A stretch of 64,000 bases of DNA from Chloroflexota bacterium (GCA_013112575.1 JABFGG010000023.1:1-64000); one strand, 5' to 3'; shown: positions 49,186 to 58,928, counted from the stretch's first letter. Numbers and translations are program-made. The notes: generated by a model not told the origin, from the letters alone.

Positions 49186-50484
49186 TTATTTCCGAGCCTG
49201 TATTTGCATTTTCACGCCGGGGCGCGGTTCCAGGGTTGCGCCCATGTGTAAATGCACCTTTTGATTTGGTCTGTGCAGGTCAAAGCGCTGGAGGATGCGC
49301 GCCAGTACGACTTTGGCTTCAATCTGGGTGAAGGCAAAACCGATGCAGTTGCGCGGACCACCGCCAAAAGGCAAGTAGGTGTATGGCACCTGCTTCTTCC
49401 CAGCCTCAAAACGGTCCGGGTTGAAGCTATCGGGCTGATCCCAATAGGCTTCCATACGCTGCGTCAGGTAGATCGAATAGATTACGCGTGCCCCAGCCTG
49501 AATGCGATGTCCCTGAAAATCTATGTCCTGCGCTGCCACGCGTGCCCCCAAATGGATCGGGGGATAAAGTCGCAGCGTTTCCTTGACCACCTGATCCAGG
49601 TAGTCAAGCTTCCCGATATTTTCCAGGTTGGGTGCTTTTACACCCAGGATTTGGTCTACTTCTGCACGCATACGCTCATAGACTAATGGGTGTTGGCCTA
49701 TTAAGTTAAGCACCCAAGTCAACAAAGATGTGCTCGTGTCATGCCCCGCGATCAACATGGTGAGTAACTGGTCACGTACCAGTTCATCATCCTCATAACT
49801 TTCAACCAGCAAACCCAATAGGTCATTATTTGCCCCGCCTTGTGAACGGCGTGTAGTGATCATTTCATGTAAATACTGGTCCATCTGTTGGCGCGCCCGC
49901 TGATACCCTGGCCGCGGCATACCTCCCCAGATTAGCCATAATCCCGGGGAAATGAATTTGAGGTTCTTCATCAACGGCTTCCACATGCGATGCAAATCGT
50001 TCTCAAAGTCAACGTGGAACATGGTCTGCATCAAGACCAGCAGCGCTACTTTGCGCATCTCTACCAGCATGTCGCGTTCATCCTCGGCAGGCCATTTATC
50101 CAGTACCTGGTCTGTAGCGGCCACCATGGCCTCAACGTAACTTGCAACAGCCTGTTTGTGCAGTGACGGGTTCATCGTGTGGCGCATTTCGCTGTGTTCT
50201 GCCCCATCAACCACCAAAACGCCACGTTGCAGCAAAGCAGTAACCGGATCTGTTTCATTGCGCCACAAGAAGTTCTCCCGCCCACTTACAAGCACAAAGC
50301 GGTTGGCTTCAGGCCCTACCATCACCACGGGGTTGAAGCCCGGTAGTGTGATCTGGAAGATATTGCCCATCTGCTTGTGCAAAGCGCTGAGGGCCGCCAT
50401 CAGGTTGCGTTCCTCTAGTAAAGCACGCAAGGCGCTCAGGCCTGCCGGGCCGGTGGGGATAGGCGGTGCTGACAAACTCATCAT
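49186..50484 (-). CDS. Cytochrome P450, probable carotenoid hydroxylase
   Basis: The 432-residue protein has the I-helix LIAGHDTSTSLLTWVL, ExxR in VKETLRLYPPIHLGARV, the RF region PDRFEAGKKQ and the heme loop LPFGGGPRNCIGFAF with the axial Cys. There is no membrane anchor. Its neighbours are a lycopene cyclase and a glycosyltransferase, the same context as CYP175A1 beta-carotene 3-hydroxylase of Thermus. Its stop and start overlap or touch those of both neighbours. The substrate is inferred from context. Confidence 0.88.
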   Translation of the reverse strand: MMSLSAPPIPTGPAGLSALRALLEERNLMAALSALHKQMGNIFQITLPGFNPVVMVGPEANRFVLVSGRENFLWRNETDPVTALLQRGVLVVDGAEHSEMRHTMNPSLHKQAVASYVEAMVAATDQVLDKWPAEDERDMLVEMRKVALLVLMQTMFHVDFENDLHRMWKPLMKNLKFISPGLWLIWGGMPRPGYQRARQQMDQYLHEMITTRRSQGGANNDLLGLLVESYEDDELVRDQLLTMLIAGHDTSTSLLTWVLNLIGQHPLVYERMRAEVDQILGVKAPNLENIGKLDYLDQVVKETLRLYPPIHLGARVAAQDIDFQGHRIQAGARVIYSIYLTQRMEAYWDQPDSFNPDRFEAGKKQVPYTYLPFGGGPRNCIGFAFTQIEAKVVLARILQRFDLHRPNQKVHLHMGATLEPRPGVKMQIQARK

Positions 50485-51623
50485 GGTTTGCTGGCTCCCA
50501 GGCTTTTGACTCTGCGGCCTTTCCAGGTGGCATGCCCGGTAAATGAGAACAGCATGGATGTATATGCAATACCGGCTGCCGCCAGAATGGTGATTGGATA
50601 CAAAATCACTAAATAGAGCGGGAAGCCAAAACGCAGATACGCAGTTGCCCAGACAAATAAGGCCAGAGCAATCGAGATCACGCCCAATACAGGCCAGTCA
50701 CTCAACTCCAATAACAACATCACCAGCGGCGCCCAGAAGACGATCAGCAGCCACGACCACACAAAGAGGTATCGTCCGGCATGCTGGTTGAAGACCGCAT
50801 ACAGGTTCTTACTCAGACCCTCGAACACTTGGCGCGGCGTGCTGTACATACGGCAGCGGATATATTCAACCCCTTCAGCCAGACGCCAGCGTAAACCCAG
50901 TAACTTGAAGCGTCGCGCCAGGGCAAAATCGTCCACTACGTTATCCCTGATGGCTGCATGGCCACCAGCCTGCTCATAAGCTGATTTGCGTACGAGGATG
51001 AATTGCCCAATTGCCGCCGCGAGAAAGGAAAAAGGCAGTCGATAAGATAACCATAATGGCAAGAAAGTATGCAGGCTCCAGGGGATGATGGGCATAGCCA
51101 AACGCTCGGCCCAGCTGTGTGTCTCTTCCTTGGGGATCACGGAGAGCAAGTCGGCGTCTTCCTGCAAGGTCGCGGCCACACTCTTGCGCAGCATGTGGGG
51201 GGCATGACGCGTATCTGCATCGGTAAACACCAGGTATTCGTGCTGGGCAGCTTCTGCCAGTTGCTGGCAGGCCCAATGTTTGCCTAACCATCCGTCGGGC
51301 AGGCTCTCGCCCTTGATCAGCTTCAATTTCGGCTCCTTACTCTTTATACGGCCCAGGATTTCTGGGGTTTCGTCAGTAGAGCTATCGTCCAGAACAATGA
51401 CTTCATAGTTTGGGTAATCTTGCGCCAGCAGAGACCACACGCAGGCTTTAATATTATCGGCCTCATTGCGTGCCGGAAGGAGGATAGAAACTGTCGGCCA
51501 ATCATCAGGCATTGCGTAACTATCCAAACTTTTGAGGGTCAGCCAGTTACTGATCACATTTATCACCAGGATTACCTGGAAAACGAGGATTGCGGAAAGG
51601 AAAATCGAAGCAAGGTCAGGCAT
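50481..51623 (-). CDS. Family 2 glycosyltransferase, probable carotenoid glycosyltransferase
   Basis: The 380-residue protein has an N-terminal helix (LASIFLSAILVFQVILVINV), a GT-A domain with VSILLPARNEADNIKACVWS, VIVLDDSSTDETPEIL, the DxD-like FTDADTRHAPHML and an ED-type acceptor region (VVDDFALARRFK). Two or three C-terminal helices follow. This layout matches glycosyltransferases that add sugars to carotenoids or other membrane lipids, such as CrtQ/CruC types. It overlaps both neighbouring genes by a few bases. Confidence 0.85.
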   Translation of the reverse strand: MPDLASIFLSAILVFQVILVINVISNWLTLKSLDSYAMPDDWPTVSILLPARNEADNIKACVWSLLAQDYPNYEVIVLDDSSTDETPEILGRIKSKEPKLKLIKGESLPDGWLGKHWACQQLAEAAQHEYLVFTDADTRHAPHMLRKSVAATLQEDADLLSVIPKEETHSWAERLAMPIIPWSLHTFLPLWLSYRLPFSFLAAAIGQFILVRKSAYEQAGGHAAIRDNVVDDFALARRFKLLGLRWRLAEGVEYIRCRMYSTPRQVFEGLSKNLYAVFNQHAGRYLFVWSWLLIVFWAPLVMLLLELSDWPVLGVISIALALFVWATAYLRFGFPLYLVILYPITILAAAGIAYTSMLFSFTGHATWKGRRVKSLGASKP

Positions 51624-52233
51624 GCTTGTTTTCCATCCTTTCCCCTTGCTTCACGAATACGCGCAACTGCGGCCGCTGCATCAAGACTTGCCTGTACTTC
51701 CATATGACCAGGGCCGAATTTACTACTAAGAGAGAGAGCAAGAAAAGGTCGGGGTGATTGAGTAGCAAATGCGCCAGTGTTCCCAGAAACCCGAACACCA
51801 CCGCCCAGCCATCATTATCCTGGACCCACAAGAACAGCCCCAGGAATATCCCCAGGATGATGGGTATTTCTCCCAGGCTTAGCCCGGTCCATACCCCGAA
51901 GGTCGTCGCCAGGGCTTTGCCGCCCCTGCATTTGAGCCATGGGGAATAAGCATGCCCCAGGATAGAAGCCAGGCTCATCGGCAACAAATCCCAGCCACGC
52001 AGGCCGGTCAATAATTGTGCCAGCAGAATAGGCACGGCGCCCTTCAGTGCATCCAACAGCATTGCGGCAACACCGATCAGCCAGCCACCTGCTTTCCAGG
52101 CATTGGTCGCACCTGGGTTGCCATCCCCAACGGCGCGAATATCACGGCTCAAAAATATCTTTGTGAGCAGCGCAGAGAAGGGAATTGACCCTAGAACAAA
52201 AGCGAGGAGTGTCCAGAAAATAATAGTGATCAT
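51616..52233 (-). CDS. PlsY-like acyltransferase
   Basis: The 205-residue protein has five to six membrane segments and the PlsY signature AVGDGNPGATNAWKAGG, followed by LAQLLTG and CRGGKALATTFGVWTGLS (second conserved loop). PlsY moves an acyl group from acyl-phosphate to glycerol 3-phosphate. Here it is the first gene of a carotenoid operon, next to a glycosyltransferase, so it may acylate the sugar of a carotenoid glycoside. An ordinary phospholipid role is the alternative. Confidence 0.82.
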   Translation of the reverse strand: MITIIFWTLLAFVLGSIPFSALLTKIFLSRDIRAVGDGNPGATNAWKAGGWLIGVAAMLLDALKGAVPILLAQLLTGLRGWDLLPMSLASILGHAYSPWLKCRGGKALATTFGVWTGLSLGEIPIILGIFLGLFLWVQDNDGWAVVFGFLGTLAHLLLNHPDLFLLSLLVVNSALVIWKYRQVLMQRPQLRVFVKQGERMENKHA

Positions 52234-52261
52234 GTCTTAGATGTGTAAATCTTTCTCATCA

Positions 52262-52340
52262 AGCATAGTAGAAAAACTTTGTTTTGTCAATATATTGTAG
52301 ATATTTAATATTGACAAAATATGTGCAAATGTGCTATGCT
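52262..52340. promoter_or_regulatory. Mirror-image divergent promoters with shared operator for both carotenoid operons
   Basis: A perfect 12-bp inverted repeat (ttttgtcaatat 52282-52293 and atattgacaaaa 52308-52319) carries both -35 boxes. Plus strand: TTGACA 52311-52316, 18 bases, TATGCT 52335-52340. Minus strand: TTGACA 52290-52285, 17 bases, TATGCT 52267-52262. A dimeric regulator bound here would control both directions at once. Confidence 0.85.
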
Positions 52341-52374
52341 GTTCTTGTTATCGTTGAGAACAGAAGGAGAAACC

Positions 52375-53319
52375 ATGACCGTACACAGCTCAGATTGGGA
52401 AAATCACCTCTTATCTTTGGCCGATCGAGCATACGATTCACCGATTACCAGTTCGGCTAACCACATCGTCGATGCCGGAACCCTGGCCAAAGCCTATGCT
52501 CATTGTGAGGCCATCACAGCCAGCAATAGCCGCTCCTTTTATCTGGCTTCCGGCCTTTTAACGGGTCGAAAACGTATCGCTGCCCGTGTCTTGTATGCCT
52601 TCTGCCGCATCTCCGACAACATCGTCGATGAACCAAAACAAGATCCTGTTTCCGAATTAGCACAATGGCGTGAAATAACTACCGGCACCCATCCCGATAC
52701 CAATGACCCTGTTGCTCAGGCATGGAGTCATGTGCGCCAGGCCTATGCCATTCCTCACATTTACGCCGAGCAATTGATTGATGGTGTTGCTACCGACCTT
52801 GTTAAGGCTCGCTACGCTAGTTTCAACGAATTGGCAGCCTACGCCTATAGTGTGGCTTCCACGGTTGGCTTGATGAGTATGCACATCATTGGCTATACAG
52901 GCGAAGAAGCCATTCCCTATGCCATTCGTCTGGGCGTGGCCCTCCAATTAACCAATATCCTGCGTGATGTGGGGGAGGATTGGGAGAATGGCCGAGTGTA
53001 TTTACCCCAGGATGAACTGGCTCGTTTCGGCTTGTCTGATGAAGATATCGCCCACGGCCAGGTAGACGATCGCTGGCGTGCTTTTATGGCTTTCCAGATC
53101 GAGCGTACCCGCAAGCTATATCGTGAGAACTGGCCCGGCATTGCCATGCTGGAAGCGGATGGCCGCCTGGCGATCGGTGCTGCGGCCCGCTTTTATGAGC
53201 GAATTCTGGATGACATTGAAACCCATGATTACGATGTCTTTAATCGCCGTGCCCATGTCAGCGGGCTTGGCAAACTGCGTATGTTGCCCGCCATCTGGGC
53301 GCAAACACGTTCACTTTAG
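52375..53319 (+). CDS. crtB: Phytoene synthase
   Basis: The ATG at 52375 follows GAAGGAG. The 314-residue enzyme has [11 protein letters not shown], the first Asp motif as [11 protein letters not shown] (second Asp replaced by Asn), and the second motif [22 protein letters not shown]. It joins two GGPP molecules head to head to form phytoene at the membrane. It is first in the plus-strand operon, 15 bases before crtI. The Asn change is noted but the remaining site is complete. Confidence 0.94.
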   Translation: MTVHSSDWENHLLSLADRAYDSPITSSANHIVDAGTLAKAYAHCEAITASNSRSFYLASGLLTGRKRIAARVLYAFCRISDNIVDEPKQDPVSELAQWREITTGTHPDTNDPVAQAWSHVRQAYAIPHIYAEQLIDGVATDLVKARYASFNELAAYAYSVASTVGLMSMHIIGYTGEEAIPYAIRLGVALQLTNILRDVGEDWENGRVYLPQDELARFGLSDEDIAHGQVDDRWRAFMAFQIERTRKLYRENWPGIAMLEADGRLAIGAAARFYERILDDIETHDYDVFNRRAHVSGLGKLRMLPAIWAQTRSL

Positions 53320-53334
53320 ATTGGAGAAATTACT

Positions 53335-54876
53335 TTGAAGAAAAAAATAATTGTTATCGGTAGTGGATTTGGCGGCCTGGGGGCTGCCATCCGTCTGGCT
53401 GCCCAGGGTCATCAGGTAGAGATATTCGAGAAACGTGATAGGCCTGGTGGCCGTGCTTACACTTACGAGATCAACGGTTTCAAGTTCGATGGCGGGCCCA
53501 CTGTCATTACGGCCCCCTTCATGTTCGATGACCTTTTTGAGTTGGCTGGAAAGAAACGCGAGGATTACATCACCTTTGTACCCTGTGATCCTTTTTATCG
53601 TATTTATAACAACGAGGGTCGTTCCTTTGATTACAACGGCGATGAGGATTTTATCCTTGACCAGATCGGTACCTGGAGTCCTGAAGACAAACAAGGCTAC
53701 CAGCGCTTTATGCGCACCACCAAAGACATCTTCCAGAAGGGTTTTGTGGAGTTGGCCGACAAACCATTCTTATCTTTGATGGACATGGTCAAAGTCGTAC
53801 CTGACCTTGTCAAACTGCAATCCTATCGCAGCGTCTATGGTTACGTTTCACAGTTCGTCAAAGACGATTTCCTGCGCCGCACATTCTCCTTCCATCCCCT
53901 CTTGGTCGGCGGCAACCCCTTTGACTCCCCTTCTATCTATGCCATGATCCACTACTTGGAACGCGAGTGGGGCATCCACTATGCTCTGGGTGGCACGGGC
54001 GCGATTGTCGATGGCCTCGTCAAATTGTTTGAGGAATTAGGCGGGGTCATTCACTTGGACGCCGAGGTTGACGAGATCCTCGTCGAGGGTCGCCGCGTCA
54101 AGGGCCTGCAACTTAAGGATGGCAACCAATATTTTGCAGACGACATCGTTTCCAACGCCGATGTGGCCTTTACCTATCGCAATCTGATCCCTGCTAAGTA
54201 TCGCCGCAAGAACAACGACCGCCGCCTCGAACGCATGAAATACAGCATGTCCCTGTTTGTGATCTATTTCGGCACTAAACGTCGCTACACAGATACTGGC
54301 CTGGCGCACCACAACATCATTCTGGGTGACCGTTACAAAAGTCTGCTTACTGACATCTTCAACCGCCAGCAGTTGGCCGAAGACTTTTCACTCTATCTGC
54401 ACATGCCCACCATCACCGACCCCTCTATGGCCCCCGAAGGCCACGAAGCCTTTTACGTGCTTTCCCCGGTGCCGCATCTGGGCAGTGGCGTCGATTGGAC
54501 CACCACCGCCAAACCCTATCGCGATGCCATCATGCAGTTCCTGGAAAACAACTACTTGCCCGACCTCCAGGAGAACATCGTCGCCGAGCATTACATCGAC
54601 CCCTTGCACTTCCAGGGCGAGTTGAATAGCTACATGGGTTCAGCCTTTTCCTTCCAACCCACCCTGACACAGTCCGCCTGGTTTCGCCCCCATAACCGTT
54701 CGGAGGATTTCTACAACCTTTACTTTGCCGGGGCAGGCACTCATCCGGGCGCAGGCTTGCCCGGTGTCTTATCTTCTGCCAAGATCGTTGGAGACCTGAT
54801 CGAACAGGAACAGGTTAGTGTCACCAACCTTGAGAATCCGGAAGGTCATTTGAGTTTGGCAGGTACTGGAAGTTAG
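53335..54876 (+). CDS. crtI: Phytoene desaturase
   Basis: A TTG start at 53335 is needed for the complete FAD-binding motif ([20 protein letters not shown]) and follows TTGGAG. The 513-residue protein shows the CrtI pattern: [40 protein letters not shown] and, near the C-terminus, [20 protein letters not shown]. It uses FAD to turn phytoene into lycopene or a less desaturated product. A strong terminator follows. Confidence 0.95.
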   Translation: MKKKIIVIGSGFGGLGAAIRLAAQGHQVEIFEKRDRPGGRAYTYEINGFKFDGGPTVITAPFMFDDLFELAGKKREDYITFVPCDPFYRIYNNEGRSFDYNGDEDFILDQIGTWSPEDKQGYQRFMRTTKDIFQKGFVELADKPFLSLMDMVKVVPDLVKLQSYRSVYGYVSQFVKDDFLRRTFSFHPLLVGGNPFDSPSIYAMIHYLEREWGIHYALGGTGAIVDGLVKLFEELGGVIHLDAEVDEILVEGRRVKGLQLKDGNQYFADDIVSNADVAFTYRNLIPAKYRRKNNDRRLERMKYSMSLFVIYFGTKRRYTDTGLAHHNIILGDRYKSLLTDIFNRQQLAEDFSLYLHMPTITDPSMAPEGHEAFYVLSPVPHLGSGVDWTTTAKPYRDAIMQFLENNYLPDLQENIVAEHYIDPLHFQGELNSYMGSAFSFQPTLTQSAWFRPHNRSEDFYNLYFAGAGTHPGAGLPGVLSSAKIVGDLIEQEQVSVTNLENPEGHLSLAGTGS

Positions 54877-54900
54877 CCAATAAGATGATTCTCTAGATAC

Positions 54901-54938
54901 AAGAAGGTTATCCAACCGTTGGATGACCTTCTTTTTCC
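54901..54938 (+). terminator. Terminator of crtBI
   Basis: A 15-bp stem (aagaaggttatccaa / ttggatgaccttctt, one G-T pair) with a 3-base loop is followed by TTTTT. Confidence 0.92.
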
Positions 54939-55525
54939 TATATTTTGTTTGTGCTGCTTCTCTTATCACGAACCCTTTCCGCCCACTCCTTTTGCAACAT
55001 GGCGTATACGAACTCGTCACCCCATTCCCCTTTGAATATCTCGTTCTGAATGAAATGGGCCTCTCGCCGCATCCCCAGGCGTTCCATCAGTTTGTAAGAC
55101 CCCACATTGCGCGCGTCGCAGCGTCCATAAATGCGGTGAAAGCTGAACTCTCTAAAACCCAACGCCAACATGGCCTCACTCGCTTCGGTGGCATAACCCT
55201 GCCCATGATGGTCTGGATTGAACACAAAACCGATCTCAGCCTGTTGGTGTTCTTCGCTGCGCCACACCAGAGTCACATCCCCCACAAGCTTGTTCTGATC
55301 GGGCAGCACGACAGCCAGAGCCAGTGCATCCCCTTCCTTGCTCAAAGTTGTTGTCGTAATGCGTTTCTTTAACAACTCTTCGGTTTCAGCACGGCTCCTG
55401 ACATTCCAATATAGAAATTCAACTACCTCCGGGCGCGAATGAAAGTCAAACATGTCGTCAAAATCTGTTTCTATGAAGGGGCGTAATCTCAAGCGCGCGG
55501 TTTTAATTGGATAAGTTGGGGTCAT
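54938..55525 (-). CDS. GNAT acetyltransferase (RimJ/RimL type)
   Basis: I choose the ATG at 55525 (MTPTYPIKTARLRLRPFIET) since the domain begins there; GGAG lies 11 bases upstream. The 195 residues show acetyl-CoA-binding parts GFVFNPDHHGQGYATEASEA and FREFSFHRIYGRCDARNVGS, then LMERLGMRREAHFIQNE. It acetylates an amine on an unknown small molecule or protein N-terminus. It is convergent with crtI and separate from the carotenoid genes. Confidence 0.9.
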   Translation of the reverse strand: MTPTYPIKTARLRLRPFIETDFDDMFDFHSRPEVVEFLYWNVRSRAETEELLKKRITTTTLSKEGDALALAVVLPDQNKLVGDVTLVWRSEEHQQAEIGFVFNPDHHGQGYATEASEAMLALGFREFSFHRIYGRCDARNVGSYKLMERLGMRREAHFIQNEIFKGEWGDEFVYAMLQKEWAERVRDKRSSTNKI

Positions 55526-55647
55526 TGAATATGCTCTCCACGTTAGATAATGATGCAGGAATAGGATTATATCGAAGGAAATTATTAGAGCTTCAAGAAC
55601 TACCTTGCCGTCCATTACAATGAGGTGAGCTTACTCTCTATTCAACA

Positions 55648-56085
55648 ATGAACTGGAACCCTATGAGCAAAATTACAAACCCTCAAGTTGCCGCAGCCTT
55701 CAATGATTACCCCCGAACCATGCGAAAAAAGCTTTTGGACCTGCGCCAATTGGTCCTGGACACCGCCTCTGAGACAGAAGGCGTCGACAAAGTGGAGGAG
55801 ACCCTCAAATGGGGTGAGCCAAGCTACCTTGCAAAGAAAGGTAGCACCATCCGTATGGCTTGGAAAGAAGCCCAGCCGGACCAGTACGCCATGTACTTCA
55901 TTTGCACTACCAGCTTGCTGGACACCTTTAAGGCCCTTTACGGGGATGTATTCAAATATGATGGCAATCGAGCCATTGTCTTTGACGGAAATGATGAACT
56001 ACCTGTTGCCGAATTAAAGCACTGCGTATCCCTGGCGCTCACTTATCACAATGTAAAACACCTGCCTTTGTTGGGGGCGCAGTAA
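55648..56085 (+). CDS. DUF1801-family protein
   Basis: The 145-residue soluble protein shows the YdhG-like pattern YPRTMRKKLLDLRQLVLDTA, VEETLKWGEPSYLAKKGSTI and MYFICTTSLLDTFKALYG. The molecular function of DUF1801 is unknown. An alternative start is the Met at 55663 (MSKITNPQ). It is a single gene, with the convergent DinB gene after it. Confidence 0.85.
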   Translation: MNWNPMSKITNPQVAAAFNDYPRTMRKKLLDLRQLVLDTASETEGVDKVEETLKWGEPSYLAKKGSTIRMAWKEAQPDQYAMYFICTTSLLDTFKALYGDVFKYDGNRAIVFDGNDELPVAELKHCVSLALTYHNVKHLPLLGAQ

Positions 56086-56119
56086 TTGCTAGAAGTGAGT
56101 TAAAAAGCTCCTTGCCCTT

Positions 56120-56797
56120 TTAGCAGACCTTTTTCTTTACTCGCAGCGCTTCATTGATATGCAGCAAATTGTGTCTTGTCGCGGGCATCAACAACAGGCC
56201 GGCAATAGAACGCTTACTCCAATAAGAGACGATCTCCTCAGCTTCTGGCACAACTGCTTCTACATCCCATATTTGTTGGATTCTTGAGGGCTCAATTTTC
56301 TTATTGAAATCGTCAGATCCTAATGCGCTTGCTATCTTCCTTGTTTGCCGTCCCACGGCCACCCGGTAAGCTCTAAGACCTTCCATATTTATTCCTTCGC
56401 TTAGAGCAGTGACCTGGGCATTGGACATGCTGTTTCCTGAATGCCCCACATCAATACTCATTTCCTTTAGCCATCCGCCTTGCTCCATTACCTGCCTTTG
56501 GCCTGCTACAAGGATGTTCATCGTAATATCTTCGATGCGGGCAATGTGCCACATGATCCATGCGATGGAGTGCTCACCGCCGGGCGGGATGATGCGCGCA
56601 TCACTTTCGTTCAGATCATCCCAAACTTCGTCTGCAAAATTGCATACCTTCGATTGAGCCATCGTCGCTGAATGCACCATGGCATGATGCTTTAGAAATA
56701 TATCCAAAGCATGGCCTTCACCATCTTCTGAGAGAGCCTTACGAAGTCTTTTGTGACGTTCATTCCAATATGCACGATTTGGATCTTTCATTGCCAT
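56120..56797 (-). CDS. DinB-superfamily protein
   Basis: The ATG at 56797 follows GAAGGGA; a longer frame upstream is less likely. The 225-residue helical protein contains LKHHAMVHSATM, PPGGEHSIAWIMWHIARIED with a probable metal His pair, and MPATRHNLLHINEALRV with another His. These are typical DinB four-helix metal sites. Members act as metal-dependent transferases for thiols such as bacillithiol, but the substrate here is unknown. Confidence 0.75.
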   Translation of the reverse strand: MAMKDPNRAYWNERHKRLRKALSEDGEGHALDIFLKHHAMVHSATMAQSKVCNFADEVWDDLNESDARIIPPGGEHSIAWIMWHIARIEDITMNILVAGQRQVMEQGGWLKEMSIDVGHSGNSMSNAQVTALSEGINMEGLRAYRVAVGRQTRKIASALGSDDFNKKIEPSRIQQIWDVEAVVPEAEEIVSYWSKRSIAGLLLMPATRHNLLHINEALRVKKKVC

Positions 56798-56982
56798 TGC
56801 CAATCCCTTCTTTAATAGGTCAACAACATTTAACCGTCGAGCTTTCTTATCTGGATTATAAATTATGGCGATCAACTTTTTGGAGTAGTTCAGGGAAAAG
56901 TACCTTTTTCTGCCTCATCATCGCCACCTATTCCCTACTATGGGGTTATTACCACACAACACCTGCATCACAGGAACCTCAT

Positions 56983-57357
56983 ATGAAGCGCATCTATCTC
57001 TGGCTCATTCCCCTCTCCTTTGTCTGGCCCATAATTCACTTGATTATTTTTTATTACCAGTTCCAGAAGCTTCCCCCTAACGGCATCATTGAAGCCGTGG
57101 CTTTTCTCCCCTTTGGACTGCTGGCTGCCTTCATATTTTTATTCGCTTGGGATCGATCATCTGACCAGCGGCAGAAATGGTTGAGTGTGTTGGGCTATCT
57201 ACTGGCCGCCCCTTTTGCTTTTATCGGTTCATTGGGCGGGGGTCTTTTGAATATCTATATTGGTCCGCTCCTGTTCGGCAGCATTCCCTTAGGGATCGGG
57301 ACATTTTTGGGCTATTATGTAGGAAAATATCTCAGCCGCCAGCCTGTTACGGACTAG
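56983..57357 (+). CDS. Small membrane protein, unknown
   Basis: I use the ATG at 56983 (MKRIYLWLIPLSFVWPIIHL), preceded by CAGGAA; an upstream extension overlaps the DinB gene. The 124 residues have about four membrane segments and a glycine-rich SLGGGLLNIYIGPLLFG. No family recognised. The PlsC-like gene follows 21 bases later. Confidence 0.65.
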   Translation: MKRIYLWLIPLSFVWPIIHLIIFYYQFQKLPPNGIIEAVAFLPFGLLAAFIFLFAWDRSSDQRQKWLSVLGYLLAAPFAFIGSLGGGLLNIYIGPLLFGSIPLGIGTFLGYYVGKYLSRQPVTD

Positions 57358-57378
57358 CATACAAACCAGAGGCCGCCC

Positions 57379-57984
57379 ATGCCCCCATCACAAACACATC
57401 TGCCCTATTGCACTCCCCTCCAAACCAGGATCGGTAAAACCGTTTTGCGCCTCACCGGCTGGAAGGTGGAGGGTGAAGCTCCCGCTGTCAATAAGTGTGT
57501 AGCTGTGTTTGCCCCTCACACTTCCAATTGGGATTTCATCTATATGCTTGCTGCTGTTTATGTCCTCGGCATCCGTCCCAATTGGTTCGGTAAACAGGAG
57601 TTGTTCGATTCGGCACTTGGTCCGGTCTTCCGCCGTTTGGGTGGCATTGGTATAGACCGCAGTGCCAAGCGCAATCGCGTCCAACAAACCGTTGAAGCCT
57701 TTCGCCAGGAGGAGCGCATCATCCTGGGCATCACCCCAGAAGGTACGCGCAGCCGGGCAACTTACTGGAAGACCGGCTTTTATAACATTGCAACTCAAGC
57801 CCAGATACCCATCCTTTTGATCTATGCAGATTATGCGCGCAAGTGTGCCGGTGTTGGTCCTCTTATTGAACCCACCGGCGATCTGGAAGCCGACCTGCAG
57901 ACCATGGCCGATTTTTTTAATCAGGTTACACCCAAATTCCCCGAAGAAGTAGGGCCCATCACCATCCGTCCACAAACGATATAA
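57379..57984 (+). CDS. PlsC-like 1-acylglycerol-phosphate acyltransferase
   Basis: The 201-residue protein has the acyltransferase boxes FAPHTSNWDFIYML (HxxxxD) and ITPEGTRSRATYW (PEGTR), with FRRLGGIGIDRSAKRNRVQQ between. It lacks a clear N-terminal membrane helix and is short for PlsC, so it belongs to the compact soluble-looking subgroup. It probably transfers acyl groups to lysophosphatidate or a related lipid at the membrane. Confidence 0.87.
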   Translation: MPPSQTHLPYCTPLQTRIGKTVLRLTGWKVEGEAPAVNKCVAVFAPHTSNWDFIYMLAAVYVLGIRPNWFGKQELFDSALGPVFRRLGGIGIDRSAKRNRVQQTVEAFRQEERIILGITPEGTRSRATYWKTGFYNIATQAQIPILLIYADYARKCAGVGPLIEPTGDLEADLQTMADFFNQVTPKFPEEVGPITIRPQTI

Positions 57985-58037
57985 TTGCATACCTGATTTG
58001 ACAGCCTGACCTCATTGATTAGCAGGAGTAGAACCCT

Positions 58038-58415
58038 ATGCATCCCATCCCGGGTGAATGCCCCGTTTGCCAGCACGGATTAACCGTCACTAAGCTGTAT
58101 TGCCGTGAGTGTGACACCACCATCGAAGGCCGCTTTTTAGGCGGCCCCTTTGCCCAACTCACTCCTGAGCAGATTGACTTCGTTGAGATTTTCATTCGTA
58201 ATGAAGGCAAGCTCAACCGTATGGAAGACGATCTGGAATTATCCTATCCCACCATCCGCAACCGCCTGCACGATGTCATTCGTGCCCTGGGCTATGAGCC
58301 GGGTAAAGAAGCTGCCGCCAAACTGAGCGAAGAAGAACGCCGTAAGATCCTCGAAGACCTTAACCAGGGCAAGATTAACTCCGAAGAAGCTATGGAAATG
58401 CTGCGGGAAAACTAA
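58038..58415 (+). CDS. DUF2089 zinc-ribbon/HTH protein
   Basis: The 125-residue protein has CxxC pairs near the N-terminus (GECPVCQHGL and YCRECDTTIEG), then TPEQIDFVEIFIRNEGKLN and a helix-turn-helix-like ELSYPTIRNRLHDVIRALGY. The acidic end (EEERRKILEDLNQGKINSEE) looks like a SHOCT-type tail. DUF2089 proteins are probably transcription regulators. The MazG-like gene starts directly after its stop. Confidence 0.87.
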   Translation: MHPIPGECPVCQHGLTVTKLYCRECDTTIEGRFLGGPFAQLTPEQIDFVEIFIRNEGKLNRMEDDLELSYPTIRNRLHDVIRALGYEPGKEAAAKLSEEERRKILEDLNQGKINSEEAMEMLREN

Positions 58416-58754
58416 ATGGAAAATAAAGGCTTTAACTACTATCAAGAACAATCCCGTAAGACCTGGAGCCTGATCCACACCGATCACCCCATTGTGTACC
58501 CCACCCTCGGCCTGACCAATGAAGCCGGTGAACTGGCCGGGAAAGTCAAGAAGATCTTCCGCGATAAAGACGGCGTCATCTCCCCTGAAGACCGTGCTGA
58601 ATTGAAAAAGGAATTGGGCGATGTATTGTGGTATCTGGCCCAGATTTGCACCGAATTGGACCTGAGCCTTGAAGAGGTAGCCGAGGCCAATCTGGCAAAA
58701 CTATTCTCGCGGCTTGAGCGCGGCGTCATCGGTGGGGACGGCGACGACCGCTAA
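58416..58754 (+). CDS. MazG-like nucleotide pyrophosphohydrolase
   Basis: The 112-residue protein has the all-alpha NTPase site: LTNEAGELAGKVKKIFRD (ExxE) and LKKELGDVLWYLAQICTELD (ExxD). It likely cleaves nucleoside triphosphates to monophosphates, removing unwanted or damaged nucleotides. The ATG abuts the stop of the DUF2089 gene (TAAATG), so the two are coupled. Normal length for single-domain members. Confidence 0.9.
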   Translation: MENKGFNYYQEQSRKTWSLIHTDHPIVYPTLGLTNEAGELAGKVKKIFRDKDGVISPEDRAELKKELGDVLWYLAQICTELDLSLEEVAEANLAKLFSRLERGVIGGDGDDR

Positions 58755-58813
58755 CCAAAGCTAGATAAGTGAGTCATATACTGGATTTCACCCCTGCCTC
58801 AAATGTAGTTGGC

Positions 58814-58837
58814 GTAGGGGCGACCGGCCGGTCGCCC
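58814..58837. repeat. GTAGGGGC-type palindrome
   Basis: gtaggggcgaccggccggtcgccc contains a perfect 20-bp palindrome (58818-58837). It is of the same family as 12013-12040, and its arms equal the terminator stem at 13909. Confidence 0.75.
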
Positions 58838-58897
58838 GTCCAAGAAATTTCTGTAGCTCAACATCAATTCTAAATACAATCTACCTATGAGTCAAAA

Positions 58898-58928
58898 AGA
58901 CCTGCCAATTTGGCAGGTCTTTTTTTTA
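58898..58928. terminator. Bidirectional terminator
   Basis: agacctgcca / tggcaggtct with a 3-base loop has an A-run before and a T-run after. It serves the MazG and FmdB genes from both sides. Confidence 0.9.
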
